64,000 nucleotides of DNA from Thamnaconus septentrionalis. Lineage: Eukaryota > Chordata > Actinopteri > Tetraodontiformes > Monacanthidae. The stretch is taken from assembly GCA_009823395.1 (NCBI GenBank), contig CM020516.1:11938001-12002000 (forward strand). Direction: 5' to 3'. The position numbers and the translations under genes were made by a program. The notes under the pieces are model-generated. The model did not search any database, was not told the origin of the DNA, and was given only the letters and a program-made list of their open reading frames with translations. This document shows positions 1 through 41,000 of this stretch, in pieces (the first letter of the stretch is position 1; each line of letters begins with the position of its first letter).

Positions 1-2905
1 AGCTGTTTCATCACAGCCACTGACCACTTCTTAAGCGCCGCTGTTTTCTTTCTGGGTGGACTTGTCAGCCTTGATCAAATCAGACCCTTGCTAGCAGTAA
101 ATTTCCTTTCCAGACGCGGCCGATGACTCCACCTACCTTTTTTGCAGATTTGATATGCTTGTCATTAATTCCAGGACGCCGTCGTGTATTTTTGTTAGCG
201 AAACTGTTTTGCTGATTTCTCCTTTCCCACAATGGAACGTTTTGTTTGCAGAAGATTAAGTCACTGAAAATCTTAACAACTTGAAAGGGTTTTCCTTGGG
301 CATGCCGAGTCGTTTTAGGGGAAACCTTGTGAAATAAAATTCCAGTATTCCGACAGCCTGTAAAGTGTCTGGAAACCACAACCTCAGGGAGCTGGAGTAG
401 CCAGTTAGGAAAGACCAGATCTTATATGAGAGCAATGCAGAGTTTTCCCCCTGGACGCAGATAAGTGAAGGCCGCTTCGCTTCATCAGCAGCAGATGTGG
501 CAGAGTCATGAATGGCAAGAAGGAGGCAGGAGGCGCAAGACCTTTTAGTAAGTGATGGAGGTTTATTGATTCACAGTAATGACAAATAAATGGCTTGTGA
601 TTTGCTTCGTGACTGAAATTTGCTTCTGACCGAGCCAGAGTCTGATCCACTGTAATTCTTATCCTTCTATAATGAAAAAAATCCTCACTTTCAAACCATC
701 TGTAAAACAGAAGACACGGCAACTGATTTCTATGGTTGACTTGGTGTCTGTGATGCAGCCTGAATCATAACAGATGCTTTTTTTTTTTTTTTTCTAAGGC
801 TGCTATGATGAGTTTGGTCCCTGAGAGCGCTGCGTTCTTTGAAAGTGACCGTACTGAAGCTCACACTCTCAGCTTTGAAGGCGAAGAGGAATGACTGGCC
901 GTGGAAAACAATGTCCCAGTGCTACAGCTGCAGCGTGGAATGAAATGAGAGCGGCAGCGCCAAACAACCTCAGAATGGAATGTAGTTTTTAAAAGCACAC
1001 AGACGGACTATAGTATTGCGGCAACTGTACACAAGCACGAAACAAACTTGTTTAGGATTTCTCAAAATCAAAAATGTTTTAATTAAAGGATTGCCGCTCG
1101 AAAACCGGAACTGCTTTTACGCAATCCCCAGAATAAAAAAATGAACAAAGTGTGCAGATGTCTTCACAAGTGACGCGTCCTTTCCCTTGTTTACTTTTGT
1201 TTCTTGTTGAGTTGCGAGTGTGTTGTTCCCGCCGCCGAGCCGAATTGTGCTCGCCGCGGTCACCGCACTGCAGCCTACAAAAGCAGGCGGCCCTGGCCGT
1301 AAAAACCCAACGCGTCCATCTCTTTGACTTGTCTAATTCTCCTCTCTCTCATCCGTCTCTCAGCCACCTTCCATCCTCCCCGCAAATCCACCGCAAACTA
1401 CGTCCCTCGCCTCCGAGACCCGGAGTCCCCGAACCCGTCAGCGACAATCCCATCCAGCGGCCTTAAAAAGCACGTGTTGCAATCCCAGCCTTAACCCCGG
1501 CCCTTAAGTGTAGCTCAAGCGGGCATAATTAAAAGGCTTTTTTACACGCTCTCAAAACCCAGGCTGCCTGCACCACCACAACACTGTGGTTTTGTAAGGA
1601 CGGTTTTCCCTCGCAGCTGAGCAGCCAGGAGAGGAAAATTACAGTTGAACACTCGCAAGTTAAACTACTAAAAAAAATATATGATAAATCAACAATTATT
1701 CATTGGAATTAACAGATCAATATCACAAACTTTCACTACTCAATGAAATTTCTTTTTTTTTTCCTCCAGGATAAATATGACAGAAAAAAACATATCTTCA
1801 GAATTGTTCATCAATCACAAACAAACTCCTGACGAGCAAGCAGAACTCTCTGTGTATGTGTGAGTTAGTGTGTGCGTGTGTGTGTGTCTGTGAGAGAGAG
1901 ATAGTGTGTGGGCGTGTGTGCATGTGTGTGCGTGAGAGAGATTTCCATTAATAAATTAAAAGGGTGGCATAAATAGCACAATGAATATGAAACGCAAACA
2001 CAAAGCTTGTTTTCCAAAATGTAAAACTCTGATGCTAAATTCATAATATGATGGTAGGTTAGAGCTAAAATACTGATGTTACAAGTTAAAGTGCTTTGTT
2101 TCATCAAAAAAAAAAATAATAATAATACAACAAACTCTGTTTAAAAGTTGAGAAGTGAGTTTGGTGTTAAATAGCTTTCTGGATACTAAAATAGTTCTTT
2201 AAGAAAACAAAAATCTGACAATAATATCTTATAATTAACTGTAATATAAAACAATTGTAAATGCAAAATGCACCGTTCACCTGAAACACAGTGAGGTTAA
2301 TATAACCACATACAGTATTGTTAGACAGCACCATTCATGAAGTTGTGTAAAAGCTCATCAGTAATTCCATTCTCTGAGCGAAATAAAGCCATCGTAGGAG
2401 ACTCTCGTACTTTTGTTTTGCTACACCTGCTTTAAATCAATCCTTTTTGACAAACATTATACAAACTCACACAATTATTAGCTTTGCTAAATCCTCCAGA
2501 TAGTTTTTTTTTTGTTGTCTCCGTGTCACCTTAGTTACAGCAATGATAACATCTTCATTGAGTAAATGTTTGGAATAGCTAACTCAACGTAGGCGTCGTT
2601 CACATAAATCTGTATTTCGAACCATCACTTAATGTTCTTGATCATCATATAGAGTAAAAAAAAAAAAAAAAAGTCGAGTCGGCCGGCACTTGTTGCGATC
2701 TTGTCAGTGGAGTCTCTGCAATGGCGGCTGCTTCCACGCTGCTGATGTGAACCTCAGCTGCATCTCCCAGGGAGGCAAACAGGCACCGTTTTGTGTGTGT
2801 TGTGGGTCCTGAGGAGCCAAAGGGCCAGAGGCCACCGACCTCGGCCCGCTCTGAGTATTTCCTGGTCCCTCCTGCTGAAGGCCTGCGTGGTGGGCCTCGG
2901 CCGGG
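1..2905. other. Flank and probable 3' UTR side of loxl4, no gene recognised
   Basis: No exon or domain is recognisable on either strand. The part next to 2906 should be 3' UTR of the minus-strand loxl4 gene, but I could not fix its end. A minus-strand AATAAA lies at about 562-567, which would imply a very long UTR, and nothing closer is convincing. A GC-rich patch lies at about 1200-1460, and a GT/GA-rich simple repeat at about 1855-1945. The short open frames here are proline- or serine-rich or built from simple repeat, and look like chance frames. Confidence 0.5.
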
Positions 2906-22783
<19,878 letters not shown>

Positions 22784-22853
22784 GGTGATGTCTGCAGGTG
22801 AGAGGGTGGAGCTCTGCGTCAGAAGGGTTTGTCCCACTTCAGGTTCATTCCTG

Positions 22854-23024
22854 AAGGTTGAGTGAAAAGCAGCTGGGCTGGGTTTTTGTTTTTTGGCGTC
22901 TTGAAGACGTTTGGCCTCGTCTTCGGATGAAACATCTTCCAAAACGTCATCCGAAAACCAGCGCAGCTGCCTTCAACTCAACCTTCAAGAACCACAATGA
23001 CCTGGGCGACCGAGAACCTTCACA
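22854..23024 (-). repeat. Teleost dispersed inverted-repeat element upstream of loxl4 exon 1
   Basis: The arms at 22854-22875 and 22964-22985 are inverted copies matching at 19 of 22 positions. Between them lies a TCGGATGA/TCATCCGA mini-stem. Read on the minus strand, the segment runs from GTGAAGGTTCTC, through CCAGGTCATTGTGG, to AAACGTCTTCAAG. A second copy with the same landmarks lies at about 55210-55335. The landmarks look to me like a common fish interspersed repeat, but I cannot name its family. Confidence 0.65.
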
Positions 23025-23888
23025 GACGCACTTCAGCTTAAATCACTGCGCATGTAGTTGCCATTTATTCAATTCATCAGGGCCGAGTTAAATCAACCAG
23101 CAGGGTCGTTCCTCTGTCTCGTCAATTACGCTGCCAGTCTGGAGCTACAGGCTACGTTTTCTACTTAATGGGGGACATCAATCTTCAATTTCACGTGCCG
23201 AGACCTCAAGTGGTCTCGGGAGGCCTGGAGATGGAGCCGACCAGCAGTGACTGTGCTCTGGATGATGCAGATTAGACGTGTTCACAAACTGATCTTGTTG
23301 GTTCTCTGCCAGTCATGTTTCAGCTGACGACAACAGAGGGGAGGCTGAACGCATCAGATTTGCTGCTTTTCACCCGAGGCAAATAAGCCCTCGTCTGTAA
23401 TTAGGGACACACTCTTGTGTTGCGTCTCCTGCCGAACAAATATTCCCTAAGGCGCACTAAGCAGACAGGAACACCAGGCTGTTCTGTTTTTTTTTTTTTC
23501 TTTTTAGGAACCTAACAAGTGGCACATAAAAAGAAAAATGCAGTGGTGGAGGCTGAGAGAGTGTCAAATGCTGGATCTCCGCAGGCCACAAAATGCAACT
23601 GAGCTGACTGTGAAATTACAACACCAAACCAAAAAACAAACAAAATAAACTAGTCCTGGTGCATAATAGAGATGTCAACATGTTTTTTTCTCTTAGAAGT
23701 AAGTTAGTTTTTCTTTTTTAACCCAGCAAAGACCTTTTAGAATATATAAAAATGTGTATGGCAGTTATTCTAAAGAAAGAAAAAATTGAGTAAAAAAGAA
23801 AGTTTCGTAAAAAAAAAAAAAACATGATCTTAACATAGGATGCAAATTCTCCAAAAAACGCAGAGTAGGAAGGTGAAAGTTCACTTAC

Positions 23889-24150
23889 TTGGCAGGCGGC
23901 GAATGCTAGCAGAGGCGGACGTCACTGACTAGGGGAGAGTGACTGAGTGAGGGAGGGAGTGTGTACTAAGTGCTTAAGGCAATCCTCCTTTCTTCCCTCC
24001 TTCTCCCTACATCCCTCCCTCCCTCCTTCCCTCCTCCTGAACTCTCATTCGCTACAGGTTTGTCCTCTCGCCGACTCACTGCCAGAGAGAAAACATGAAA
24101 GTCGATGCAGGCTTTCCGTCAAGGCGGCGCAAGGTGGTTCTGTGCTCATA
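23889..24150 (-). promoter_or_regulatory. loxl4: Putative 5' UTR exon and promoter region of loxl4
   Basis: A near-perfect donor (AA|GTAAGTGA on the minus strand) ends a possible exon at 23889. It pairs with the acceptor ending CTGCAG just before 22791, 8 nt upstream of the loxl4 ATG. The transcription start is not visible, so the far boundary is approximate. Further upstream, an inverted CCAAT box (ATTGG on the plus strand) lies near 24443-24448 in GC-rich DNA. This is inference from splice signals only. Confidence 0.35.
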
Positions 24151-27069
24151 TAGCATCTAAAAGTATGTTTTCATATATAGATAAATATAGATAGATATAT
24201 AGATGTGTAATATTGTTTGAATGTGTACTTTAAGATAATTGGGGATCATTTATCAGCTTTTGGAACAAAATCATTGTGTTTGACATAATAGTTAACAGGC
24301 ATCCCTTGTCATCAGGTTGAGATGTGCAGCATCAGCATCCTAAGCAGACTTTTGTGATGAAATAAAGCGGGTGGGATTTTTTTTTCCTCTTTCTCTTTCT
24401 CCCTCCCTCTCCTCTCCCTCCTCCACTTTGCGTCTCTGCTCCGTGATTGGCCGACAGGGGCGCTTTACACAAGCGGGAGTTTTGCAACCTCTTTGTCGAA
24501 CGTGTGAAACGTGACCGGCAGGAAGGGCCCTGGCTCCAGAATAGCCTCAAACATCAAGTTGCGAGCGTCCTAAAGAAGCTCCCGCCACCGCAGGGTAGGT
24601 ATTTCCTTGTTGAGGTGGCCGCAAACCGCCGACCCCAAAATAAACCCGGCCTCGCGGCGGCCACGCCGAGTGTGTGACTGATGCCAGGAGTGAGTAACCG
24701 CGGGCCAACCTGTCATCACCGTATAGAAAGCATAGATCCAAATTAAAGCGCGTCTTTACGACTCTAGCTGGGGGTCACTCTAGTGCTCGGTGCTGCTCCA
24801 ACCCCAGTATCTCCGCATCTTATCCACAACTTGTTTGAAAAATATATTTTTTTTTTTTATTTACCCTAATGTGTTTTTTAAAAAAAACAAAAAACTATTT
24901 CTAGAAGCAAATGGGACATATTTAGCATCAGGGGTCTTTTTTAGGCCTCACGGTGTTTTGTTGATAAACTTAGCTTTATTTCTGTGGAAAAACCTCAGCG
25001 AGCACCTTTTTTTTCTTCTTTTTTTTTGAAAAAAGCAGGCTATTTTTATTCATGGGCATGAAAAATTACAATCATGACAGGGAAGGTAGGAACTTGAAAC
25101 ATCGACCGCGACTATAAAAACACCTACTGGCTCCAAGTGGGTGAAAGGAAAAAAAAAAAAAAGTTGAGGAAAACTCTCACGTTTATGTGTATTTTGCGTG
25201 CCTACGTGTGTGAACTTTGATGGCGTAATTGAGATGTTTGTGTGCGCCAGCGATGTGCGACTGGGTGGCAGGATGGTGGTCCCTCCCTGACTGGTAAACC
25301 CGAAACAGGAAAAGCAGACCCCCTATTAGCGGGGCCAAAATCAGAGGGATCTCCAAGGCCGACAAGTGAAAGGATGAGGGATGTGTAAAAAAAAAAAAAA
25401 AAAAGAAAACGTGCAAGTCAACGTGAGGAGAAACATGACTTTCGAGCAACTGTCATTTAGCTTCTGAGGACTCAGGTGCTCATCAGAAAAAAATTGGCCT
25501 GAACTGGGCAGGTGTCAATGGTTAACAGTCCAGTGTGTGCGTGCGAAAAGCGCGGCATTGCGAGTTTCTCGGAGGGCTCACGGGGGCTGAGAGTATCCGA
25601 GCAAAGCAGCTCTCTGTGGCGGAGCGCACACTCTCTCCCCACCTCTCTAATTACAGCGACCGACCGGGCTCTGCCCTTAGCCACAGTCTGTGGGGGCATG
25701 AAATAAATACATGCTCTGCAACAATAAACAAGTGCCTTTTCAAATGACAGCGCCTCCTCGCTCCCCCTCCAACCCTCCCCTCGTCCTCTCTGGGCTTTCG
25801 TAACGTTCACCCTGCATGGCCTGAGCTCTAGCTCTGATGCGGCGGGCAGGTCAGATACCCAACTCTGTTTTGTCTTATTGACTGCAGTGTGCCAGCAAAT
25901 TAGCATCAGGACTCGACCCGTGAAAAGGCCTGAAGTGGGAACTGCACACCTGCTGTCTGATCACTTCCATAGATGTCCCTCCAGCCGTAATGTTGCAGTT
26001 CGATTCCCCTACAGCAGGTAGCAGCACACACAAAGTAGATTCTGTCTGCGCTTATAATAACAGCGCACAGACTAAATGATAAGTACACAGAACCATTGAG
26101 ACGTGCAATGACAACAAAAGATGCACATCTTTAAAAACAAGAATTAGTGGCAGGATGGGAAACCGCTGAAGATGTAAGGATGCCTAAAAACCAGCATGTT
26201 CTAAATGCACATAGAATCAATGAGGGTAGTTTTGATTGCTTAATAATCTCCAGGGCTTTGAGTGATGAATTGAACTGATTCATTATAATCATTATTATGA
26301 TCGACTTGAGTGAGCAGTCAATAGATGAGCAACAATGTCTGAGGGGCTCCAGGTTTATTTGTATGATATTTGGAAACCGACAGCACTTGTTTGATATGGT
26401 CAAAGTTCCATCCATCCATCCATCCATCCATCCATCCATCCATCCATCCATCCGTCCGTCCGTCTAGCCGTTAGTTTGTTTCACGGCCAAAATCATCTTT
26501 TGCCTAAAAATATAAAATGATTTTAATGTACTATTATGTACTTAAATAGAGACAAAGAAGATATATACATACACACGTGTCTTTGTGCACTTTCAGTGTG
26601 TTATTCACATTGAAGTTCTTCTATCATAAAAATGCACTTTCTAAGACGTTTCTGACCTGTCAATCATTTCTGACTCTGCCCTTCCTGATGTTACATAGGA
26701 CGCGAATGCTCGTGGCGCCTCTCCCAGGTCAGTGACACTATGTCCACTCAGGTGTTTTAACTCTTTTGTTCTGCCATTAATAAACTTTGTTTACTCCACA
26801 GTTTGACGAACAAGTGGAAAAACGTGGAACCTTTAATCTATGTACTACTTGGACGATCCATGTTCCATGAGTAAGCTTGTCTCTCTCCAATTGACAGTCC
26901 GCACACCCGTCAAGCTGACGGTGCAGTTGTGCACCTTTCATATACAACACTGCCACCGTGTGGTAGCGCAGCAGAATTACAGAACGGTGTGCATAACTCG
27001 TCCGACAAGTTTCAGATTCCTGGCTGCATTATCGATGTATCACCTCAAAGTACAGACACAAACCAGATG
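24151..27069. other. Intergenic region between loxl4 and the TTC31-like gene
   Basis: No gene was recognised. It contains AT-rich stretches, poly-T/A runs (24848-24860, 25386-25403), a short ATAG-rich patch near 24173-24205 and a (CATC)n tract at 26409-26463. It is expected to hold the loxl4 upstream region and the end of the TTC31-like transcription unit. Confidence 0.5.
26409..26463. repeat. (CATC)n tetranucleotide repeat
   Basis: About 11 CATC/CCAT units grade into CGTC units. On the minus strand this gives the spurious Met-Asp-Gly-Trp repeat frame. Confidence 0.9.
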
Positions 27070-27085
27070 TTGCTGTTCAAATGCA

Positions 27086-27091
27086 TTTATT
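27086..27091 (-). terminator. Candidate poly(A) signal of the TTC31-like gene
   Basis: AATAAA on the minus strand is followed about 25 nt later by a GT-rich stretch (GGTTTGTGTCTG), the usual layout of a cleavage site. It would give a 3' UTR of about 1.8 kb after the stop at 28906. The region between is AT-rich and free of recognisable exons, which fits a UTR. Confidence 0.45.
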
Positions 27092-28905
27092 AAATATAAA
27101 ATACTCTTTTCCAGTGCAGTAATAATACAAAACTTTTAGGGATTAACGGGATCGCAGTGCTAAGATTATCATTGTGAACAACAATATATATTTAAAAAAA
27201 AAAATACATACATTTCCTGAAACACTTTGAAACACGGCAGGAAAAAAGAGACTTTAAAAAAAAATACACAACATGGATAAAAATAATTTTACTCTGAGAG
27301 ATTTTGACTTGTCCAATTACAAAATATCCACAGGATGAAAACAGTGATGGAGGGTCAATATTAAGCGCACTGGGCCAATACAGAACAGGCAATGCTTGTT
27401 TGGTGGAGAAAGTGCACTTTTAAAACCTTGTCATCCAAATGGCCACAAGACAGAAACTCGACCAACAAATGTCAAAGTGCAGCGAGTGGCAGCGCTTTAG
27501 ATACTGATTGTGAATAATGCTATTTTCTTCAAAGTCAGCAATTCTGTTGCTTGATATATAAAATATGAATACAGTTCTGTTGTTTATTTTTTCAAAAGAA
27601 AGAAAGAAAACATACATTTGTGCACAGCTCCCAATGTGTGTTGTAAAAAAAAAAAAAAAAAGATATATAAATAAGTAAATAAATACTAATGAATCTAGTG
27701 TGAACTGGTGCTTTAGCTGTATTTGTTACCTAAAGATATGTATGCCAATAGGTCCGACGCTCTAGTGTTGTAACTGGTACAAAATAATAATAATATAATA
27801 ACAGAGAAAAAAAAATCTGTTGACATTGCAGCTTCAGTCACCAGACGAAATCTTATTGGAATGAGTGGAATACTGAGGAGACCGTCCACCCGGCTCGGAC
27901 CAAAAAAAACACTGATTTAAAGAAAGAAAAACAAAACACACACGCGTGGTCAAAGGTAAGTGTGCACACACGACTGAGCTCGACCTACAGGGATACACTT
28001 CCCGTGTCGGAGGCGGTGTGCGGCAGACAGGTCGATCGCCGTCTTTTGCATAGATGTGAAGCTTTTTTGCGACGTCTGCAGCCATGCAGCTGGACTTGCA
28101 GAGTGCGTTTGCTTTGAGATGCTAAACTAGTAACTCGTTGTATCTATAGTGCGAACGCGGCATCCTTGGGAGCACTGACTGGGAAAACGTATGCGAGTTG
28201 TTAACCGGGTTTTTAATTCAAACGTATGCAGCCATACTTAATAAAAATATACGGATAAGTATAGGAGCTCTGATATGCCTTGAATGTGAAAACCCCTCTG
28301 GCAGAGCACCACACTATTGTAGGGAGATGTTGAAAAGGCACCTCTGTAGCTTATCATGTCAGTGAATGGTCAACTGCTTCACTACTAACATGTCAAGTTT
28401 GTCTCGTTTGCAAAAAATAAAAATTGGCTAATGCAAGTGCGGTGTGTGGTATGTCGTCAGCTATAAAATGAATGGATAAAAAGGGAGCAAAGTTAAAGTA
28501 CTGATTAAGTGAAGAAAGGTTAAAATACAAGGAGGCGCGCCGCTTCATTGCTATGCGGTGACTTATTGCAGGAGGGTTTGTTGTTTAAACTGGAGAGAGT
28601 GAGAGGTTTCGTTCATTATTGCTTCCCGCAACTGGGGGAGAACTTCTGTATCAGTTGAATTCAGTTTCAGTTTCTGATAGCCCTTTGTTTCGTTTTGTTT
28701 TTCACAGAGGTCAAAGATGTGGCTGTTGCTGAGTGACATTCCTGACTCTCACTGCATTGAAACCTGAATGATCAGATGCTGATCGTTCTGCTCACTCTGG
28801 TTGTTGCTGCGCAGGGTTAGCGTTAGCTCGGGGGAAACTGATGATTTTCAGCAAGCAAAGGCGTCTGAGGAGTCTCGGTCTATGTGGTGGTGTTGGTGGT
28901 GCAGC

Positions 28906-36750
<7,845 letters not shown>

Positions 36751-36880
36751 CCAGCATTATCGTCGCGAATATCCCACGGAAGGTATTTCAGAACTACGGG
36801 GCTATCTTCGGCGCGAGCGCGTTCCAAAACATCGGGACAAATCGATAGCGAATCTGCGGGAATCTTTGGTGGTTCAGTCC

Positions 36881-36888
36881 ACTTCCTG
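36881..36888 (-). promoter_or_regulatory. ETS-type site in the TTC31-like promoter
   Basis: CAGGAAGTGG on the minus strand matches the ETS core common in TATA-less housekeeping promoters. It lies about 130 nt upstream of the proposed start codon, in a CpG-rich stretch (about 36690-36960). The true transcription start is not visible. Confidence 0.35.
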
Positions 36889-36959
36889 AGCGCAGACGCA
36901 GGAACACCCAGAGTAGCGGCGTCTTAAAGGGACAGGACGCCCATTTGGGGTTGTCTGTC

Positions 36960-38094
36960 ACTTCGAATTACTCCCATAAAACAGCGGTGACGTATTTGCG
37001 TGACCCCGTTTCAAAATAAGGATTGTAGTTATCATGCTAATCTTGAATTAGCATGGATTTAGTAGTCCATGCCAATTCCATGCTATCTCACAAGCACGAC
37101 ACACTGAGTGCGCTGTCGTGTAGTTATGACGTAATTCAATTTATTTGTTTGATTTTAAAAATGGTGTTTAAGTCCCCATATTAAAAAGAAATCAAGTCAA
37201 AATTTACGCTGACGCTGCTTTCTGACAACACCATTCCTGTTGCTGAAGCAGAAAAGTTACGCTTCATTTCGTTCCCTTGCCCACAGTTGATAAAGTGTGT
37301 TAAAATACATTTCTTGAAATCAGGCTTTCCTCACGTCACTGAAGGCACAATTCACCACCACCTCACCTCACCTCACCCTTCCTGTTAGCGGTAAAGCTCT
37401 GAGCCAGGTGTTCGCTCCAGATTCAGCTGACAGAAAATAAGTGAAGTGAAAATAACTCCTGCGATGCTGAGTACAGATGACTACAGGAAACACCTTTTAT
37501 TTCTTGAAGGTTTTGTACTTGATAAACTGCTGACCGGAGAGATTTTCACTCAACGCTCATGCAAAAAATACTTGGAACGGAGCAAGAGCAAACAATTCAA
37601 TGCCGTGCTCATGACAGTAAACAAGTTTAATCCTACATAAACAGATCCTTCATTCCTCTCTGGATAAACTAGTTTGTTTTTTTTACCCATTATACCTCCC
37701 ATCAGTGGCCTGCTACAGAAAAGACAGCAGCACACCACATGCATGTTGTTGATAAGTCGTTATTTCGTTTGCTTATACTAAATATGTAAAAATTCATCTA
37801 TACACATGTGCATTTTTTTCAGTGATTACAATATAAGGCTTACGTTTAATAAAAGTTTTAAAAACTGTATTTGTCTGCAGCACAAAGTACTGTATCTGGT
37901 GTTTTGTTGTTGTTGTTTTTTGGTGATGTATCTTAAAGTACCAACGACTACAACTTGCTCTGCAACTGCTCACACTTTGGCTTCTTCTTTTCTGTCTGAG
38001 TGCTTTGTAAAACAGGATGGATGACATGTGGTGGTGGATGGGCAGCTTTCCAAAGAACTGTTGACTATTATGTAGGAATGTTTGTTAAACTGTT
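36960..38094. other. Gap between the TTC31-like 5' end and the pyroxd2 3' end
   Basis: No exon was recognised. The part nearest 38095 should be pyroxd2 3' UTR. Minus-strand ATTAAA (about 37845-37850) and AATAAA (about 37496-37501) are possible poly(A) signals, and neither is decisive. Confidence 0.45.
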
Positions 38095-41000
38095 TCAGTT
38101 GCGTTTTAGGTCGGCTATGGCAGTTAGTGCTGCATTCCAGCCGGGAGAGCCCATCACTCCACCCCCTACGAGAGAGAGACAGACAGAGGAAAAAGAAATG
38201 AAATATGAAATGCCAAGGGATCCCCAAAATTTGGCCCCAGCGTTGGCTCGGCCTCAAAACATTGCTCAGTGCATGGCCATTATTACAGTTTAATAATTCA
38301 CAAATATAAACCAACCTGGGTGACTGCCACTGCCGCACAGATACAGTCCTTTAATGGGTGCGCGGTAGTCTGAGATAGAGGGCAAAGGTCGGGCCAAGTA
38401 CAGTTGGTCGAGTGACATCGACCCATGGAATATATTCTGTTATAAGAAAGAGGATATGAGTATTCCGTTTCTCACTTCCTTGCCAGACTGCGTAAATATG
38501 TGCTGAAAGCCGTTCGGCATCTCTTGAGTGACTGCGTCATAAAGCAGAAGTACAAAAACATTTGAGGTGCCACTTGACGCAGTGAGTGAAAACTTGGGAC
38601 TGTGCCCTTTGGTCTGTGGTAAAAAGCAGTCTATAACGCTTAACAGCTTATGTAACGGGGCAGCGTATATCTGCGTGAAGAGCGGCACGCCACAGAGGAC
38701 ACAAACGACTTCCTCGTCTGGTGAACAATGGCGTGTCAGGCGAACCAGATGCTGGCATTGAAAACGTACCCCTCCGGTGAGGCCGAAGATCCTCTCCAGA
38801 TCGGGCGGGGTCAGGATGTCCCTACCGACGACCGACTTTTTGAAGCCTGGAGCGTATTTCTCCACCCAGTCAAATGCTGCACAAACATGCACGCGTGCAG
38901 GAAAACAAACACATCTTGTCACTGACACAAGTTCATCAGTACGTGTTCTAAATGTGTTTTTCTTGCGCGATAGAATTCTTATTCATGGCTTACATTCACA
39001 TTTTATGCCAGTACCGACTGCTTGGATGTTTGTCCCATACCTGTATCTGCGTAGGCTTCTCTGTCGTGATCAGTCCACTCCTTGCCCTCGATGTGGAATG
39101 GTGTGAACTGGGTGAACAGCGATACCACGTGGCAGCCAGGGGGAGCCAGAGTGGGATCCAGCACAGATGGGATGGTCATCTCCAGCATTGGCCTGAAACA
39201 GCAGGAGGCAGAACAAGTCATATGTGCACATTAAAGAGATCTCACGATAAAATGACAGCTTGCACGTTTCTAGATTGGCTGGCTTTTTCCATGTGATTGC
39301 AATGAAGCCAGCTGTTCGGATTTCAGGAAGCTTTCTACGTCACAAGTCAAGCTTATTATAGTAAGGACTATAGACTTTTTTTTACGTGTGGGCAAGGAGT
39401 CACTACATGAGAACTGGTAGCTATGTTACGCGCTAGCTAGGGCTAGCGGTGACCGGCTGACCAATCACAAGGGAGCAAGCTGTTCCAAGGCGGAGCCACA
39501 GATGGAGCAGGTAGTGGAGGGGAAGAGAGCCAAAACAAGCGTCCCTCTTGATCAGCTTCAAGAGCAGCCTCCTCAGGCTGATCAAGAGAGGCGCTTGTTT
39601 TGTGAGGCAGTACGGCCAAACAACCTTTGTTAACTGTTGGAAGTAATCCACCAAAATTGATTTATGAAACCTGGAAATGGCCATAATAGGGCCTCTTTAA
39701 AGGAAACAAAAGGGCAACTCACTGAAAAATCCATGCTAGACATCAGTCAGACATGAGGAATATAAAAAAAGTTACCACCAATGACTTAAGCACACTGTAC
39801 ATGGGCTTATTTGCTTGCTGATCAGAGAAGGCTGAGTGAGTCACATAAATGTGTGCACCTGGCGGAGGGCCGTCCGTTAATGGCTTCCTTGTACGCCGTC
39901 TCCAGTACCTCCACACTTTCACAGTTCAGATGAATGGAGCACTGATGGTGAGGACCCGGCTTGTCATTTGGCGTGGGAGCAGCCAGGAAGTTTGGTAGTT
40001 TGTCCACTGCCACTGTAAGAGAAAGAAAAATAGAACAGCACCAAATCAGTGCGGACTGAACATTTTATTACAAAATCTTGTTTACAGCTAGATTTTGAGA
40101 GAGTGTACATGGGCCGAAAAAGAAACGTAATACAGAGGATCAGCTGGAATCCATGGAGTTTTGGTTAATAACTCAATAGACAGAAAACTTTAGAACACTT
40201 GGAATTTCAATTGAGCGCTTTACACAGACATCTAATACCCCAAACTGTGCAACTTCTGTTTCTAACACTGAGCGCTAACTGACACAAACTCTCTATGCCT
40301 TCAGTTCGAAGTTTGAAGAGCTGATCCCCGCTTTGTCTCTTTGTACCTTGTTGTCTCAAATGTTCCATTTTTCTAAAACTTAAGAGGCCAAGTTGCCTTA
40401 AAACAAACAAACCAGAAAACCACAGGGTTTAGCCTAAACAAACATAAGGACAGAGGACTCTTGCTTGCACAGAGATAAAATCATCTGTCCCATGACAAGT
40501 AGTCACAGTGGCTTTGCAGCTCAGTTACTTACGTGTGTCCTACTGAAACTAATTTGTTTCAGGGGGAGACAACAGGGAGCCAAGAAGTCAGGAGAACTTA
40601 ATCGTGATATTTAGGATGTTTATTTTATAATTAGAGCTCTGAGGCAGCATCTAGAGCTTCAGATTTCCATCACTGCTTACCATTGATTTTGGTGACTGGT
40701 GAGGTGTAGTCGATCTGATCAACAGCCGTGATGAATTCTGGTGAGAGAGAACTCTGAAATGACAACAGGATGACAAAATAAATATTAAATGATATCTGGG
40801 GCAGGGCCACATGGTGTTTCCTGTTTCTCAGTTATACCTGCGGTGTTAGCCTGCTGAAGGTAACGTACGGGGTGGCGTTTGATAAAACAACTTTACTGTG
40901 GATCTCCGTGCCGTCTTTCAGCACCACTCCCCTGGCAGCACCATCGGAACCAACAAGGATCTGTTCCACATCCTGCCAGGGAAACAAGTTGAATATTTTT

